Assembly: GCA_937919295.1 (NCBI GenBank)
Contig: CALFRX010000331.1
Span: 1-5,870 of the forward strand
Direction: 5' to 3'
Source: an uncultured Peptococcaceae bacterium
GTDB lineage: Bacteria; Bacillota; Dehalobacteriia; UBA7702
DNA: 5,870 nucleotides
The notes under the pieces are model-generated. The model worked only from the letters and a program-made list of their open reading frames with translations. It did no database searches and was not told the origin of the DNA. This document shows positions 4,158 through 5,870 of the stretch, piece after piece. How positions within the stretch are numbered: the first letter of the stretch is position 1; each line of letters starts with the position of its first letter. The translations under genes and the position numbers were made by a program.

Positions 4158-5870
4158 GTGAGCGAACCGGTGAAATTCTATGCCTTTGAAGGCGCACAGT
4201 CGGGGAAAAAGGAGCGTCTCTACCAAGAGAAAAAAGAACAGCCCCTGCGGGAAATGATCCGCTGTTATTTTTCCGCTTCTACCTTCATTCTGGGCGGTAT
4301 CGGTTTTTTTCTTGCCGGTGCCGGCTTCTTAGATATCCTTTATCCTTTTGGCATCGCCTGGTTCGCCGCAGCGTCCCTTTATGACAAAAGGCGCGTCTTT
4401 TTTTGGATTTTACCGGCGCTTTTTGGCTATTATTGGTTTGTGCCTCAGGATTTTCCCATTTATGCCGCTGTTTTGCTGGCGGAGTTTTTCTGTTTTCTTT
4501 TGTATTCCGTTTCCGGGAAGAAGTCCCGTTATTACCTACCTGTCATCGTATTTTCCACAACCGTTGTAATACGTGGCCTTTTCCTGGTATTTAGTGGCAT
4601 ATCGGATACGCTCCTCGTTATCACCTTGGGAGAAAGCATCTTGGCCGCCGGTCTTTCCTATATACTGTATCGGGCATTTGAGGTATGGCATCTTTTGGGC
4701 AGTATGGAAAAACCGGGACGGGGAGATATCCTATGCATATTGGTTTTGGCCGTTGGTTTATTGTTGGGCATGGATCATATCGCGGTCTATTCCGTATCTC
4801 CCGCGAATATCATCATGTGTCTTTTGATATTGACCGCAGCGTTGACCGCCGGCGCCGGGGGCGGCGCCGCTGTCGGTGCTGTGGTCGGAGTCATCCCCAG
4901 TTTATCTGCGATGGTGAGTCCTTCCGCCATTGGGGTGTACGCGTTTTCTGGGTTTATGGCAGGAATCTTTACGAAATTCCGCCGTCCCGGAATCATCTTT
5001 GGGTATCTGCTGGGAAATATATTGCTTTCGCTATATCTCCTTAATACGACGCTGTTAACGTCTTCGGTCGTGGAAACACTGATCGGAGCAGTCCTCTTCC
5101 TGGCGATACCCAAAGGTATGATCTTCCGGCTTTCCGAATTGGTTGCGGGGCAAAGCGCTGTTCCGGTCAAAGCGGAACTGAAACCGAGAAACGACGAATA
5201 CGCGATCAGCCGTCTTAATGAGGCGGGAAAGAATCTTTCACTTTTAAGCGATATGCTCCGTGATATTCATAAGGAAGCGGAGCCCAAAGCGGAAAAGAAT
5301 ATTAAATCAATTTTGGATCATATTTCCGATAAAGTGTGCAGGGGTTGCTCTCTAAAGGCCGTCTGCTGGGACAGCGACTTCGCCGCCACCTATAAAGACC
5401 TGATGCGGGTTTTTGCCCTGGCTGAGGCCAACGACGGTATTACCGTGAAAGATCTGCCGGAAAAATTCCGCCGCAAATGCTGTCACCATAAGGAGATTAC
5501 CGCGGCGGTGAACTGCCTTTATGAGCTCTACCGTAAAAACGAATTTTGGCAAAAACAAGTGGTGGGCAGCCGTTATCTGGCCTTGAGCCAGCTGGATAAT
5601 ACGGTTCGGCTGCTCAATGGCTTGAGTCATAATATCAATTCTTACCGGGCATTCAAAGATCTGCTTAACGCAAAACTCGGTACGGAGATCCGCAAAAAAG
5701 GACTGAACGTTGATAAAATCGTGGTAGAAAGTGTCACGGAAAACGATTTAAGCCTGCGCATGAAAATGCGCCATTGCCGGGGCACCAGGAATTGTGGGGA
5801 AATCATCGCCGCCGCCATCTATAGCCTAACCGGGAAAGAGTACGCTGCCGCGGAATGTTGCTGCGGCGGC
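4158..5870 (+). CDS. spoIIE: Stage II sporulation protein E, 5' part (phosphatase domain cut off by the window)
   Basis: SpoIIE is a PP2C-type phosphatase that acts at the asymmetric septum, interacts with FtsZ, and dephosphorylates SpoIIAA to release sigma-F in the forespore. The frame is open without a stop for 571 codons to the window edge. After a charged cytoplasmic start of about 35 residues come about ten hydrophobic segments to about residue 318, including the glycine/alanine-rich TAGAGGGAAVGAVVG stretch near 230-244. The linker and regulatory region follows, with the family motif CRGCSLKAVCW at 394-404, then KCCHH at 440-444. Further cysteines lie at 540, 546 and 567-569. B. subtilis SpoIIE has about 827 residues with the phosphatase starting near 590, so the window ends just before the catalytic domain; its metal-binding aspartates cannot be checked. 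GTG start with AGGAAG. The upstream Spo0A-type promoter supports the call. No frameshift is seen. Confidence 0.95.
   Translation, partial: MSEPVKFYAFEGAQSGKKERLYQEKKEQPLREMIRCYFSASTFILGGIGFFLAGAGFLDILYPFGIAWFAAASLYDKRRVFFWILPALFGYYWFVPQDFPIYAAVLLAEFFCFLLYSVSGKKSRYYLPVIVFSTTVVIRGLFLVFSGISDTLLVITLGESILAAGLSYILYRAFEVWHLLGSMEKPGRGDILCILVLAVGLLLGMDHIAVYSVSPANIIMCLLILTAALTAGAGGGAAVGAVVGVIPSLSAMVSPSAIGVYAFSGFMAGIFTKFRRPGIIFGYLLGNILLSLYLLNTTLLTSSVVETLIGAVLFLAIPKGMIFRLSELVAGQSAVPVKAELKPRNDEYAISRLNEAGKNLSLLSDMLRDIHKEAEPKAEKNIKSILDHISDKVCRGCSLKAVCWDSDFAATYKDLMRVFALAEANDGITVKDLPEKFRRKCCHHKEITAAVNCLYELYRKNEFWQKQVVGSRYLALSQLDNTVRLLNGLSHNINSYRAFKDLLNAKLGTEIRKKGLNVDKIVVESVTENDLSLRMKMRHCRGTRNCGEIIAAAIYSLTGKEYAAAECCCGG

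Noticed and set aside
3906..4226. Minus-strand open frame of 106 codons across the spoIIE upstream region
   Set aside because: It runs through the promoter, Spo0A boxes and start of spoIIE, has low-complexity basic composition, no ribosome binding site was noted, and shows no recognisable family.
4348..5170. Several open frames overlapping 4348-5170 on both strands
   Set aside because: All are alternative frames of spoIIE, whose frame is open from 4158 to the window edge with family motifs.
1..5870. A new defence, mobile-element or CRISPR system
   Set aside because: No repeat-spacer array, transposase, integrase, nuclease or toxin-like gene is visible; all genes belong to known chemotaxis, membrane-protein, tRNA or sporulation families.

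Overview
The window looks like the chromosome of a motile, endospore-forming member of the Firmicutes, probably of the Clostridia. The evidence is a spoIIE gene preceded by a Spo0A-type promoter, tRNA genes of Firmicutes type with encoded CCA ends, strong AAGGAG-type ribosome binding sites, TTG and GTG starts, and a chemoreceptor with a candidate sigma-D promoter. Genus cannot be settled from the sequence alone.

Layout. Positions 1-80 hold the last codons and the terminator of a chemoreceptor gene that lies mostly outside the window. Positions 199-2307 hold a complete second chemoreceptor (dCache sensor, HAMP, MCP signalling domain). Its 3' end and the start of its terminator repeat the first 55 bases of the window exactly, so the two receptors form a tandem paralogous pair. 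From 2361 to 2436 there is a small non-coding segment containing a 16-base copy of the 3' end of tRNA-Glu and a nested hairpin. Positions 2437-2676 are a minus-strand tRNA-Met/tRNA-Glu operon with its own promoter and terminator. Positions 2695-3378 (minus) encode a DUF421/YetF-type membrane protein, and 3476-3913 (plus) a small DMT-superfamily (DUF606/YdcZ-type) membrane protein, read divergently. Positions 3914-4157 are the spoIIE control region. From 4158 to the window edge runs the 5' part of spoIIE (571 codons, open to the end); the phosphatase domain lies beyond the window.

How it fits together. From memory of Bacillus subtilis, a tRNA-Met/tRNA-Glu pair lies just upstream of spoIIE. Here the pair keeps its internal order but sits on the opposite strand, and two membrane-protein genes separate it from spoIIE. 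The chemoreceptor pair is functionally unrelated accessory content abutting this conserved neighbourhood. The tRNA-Glu-derived repeat lies exactly at the junction, which suggests past recombination or integration there. I see no CRISPR array, insertion sequence or recognisable defence system. The most informative signals are the tandem receptor duplication, the tRNA-derived repeat and the Spo0A-type promoter.
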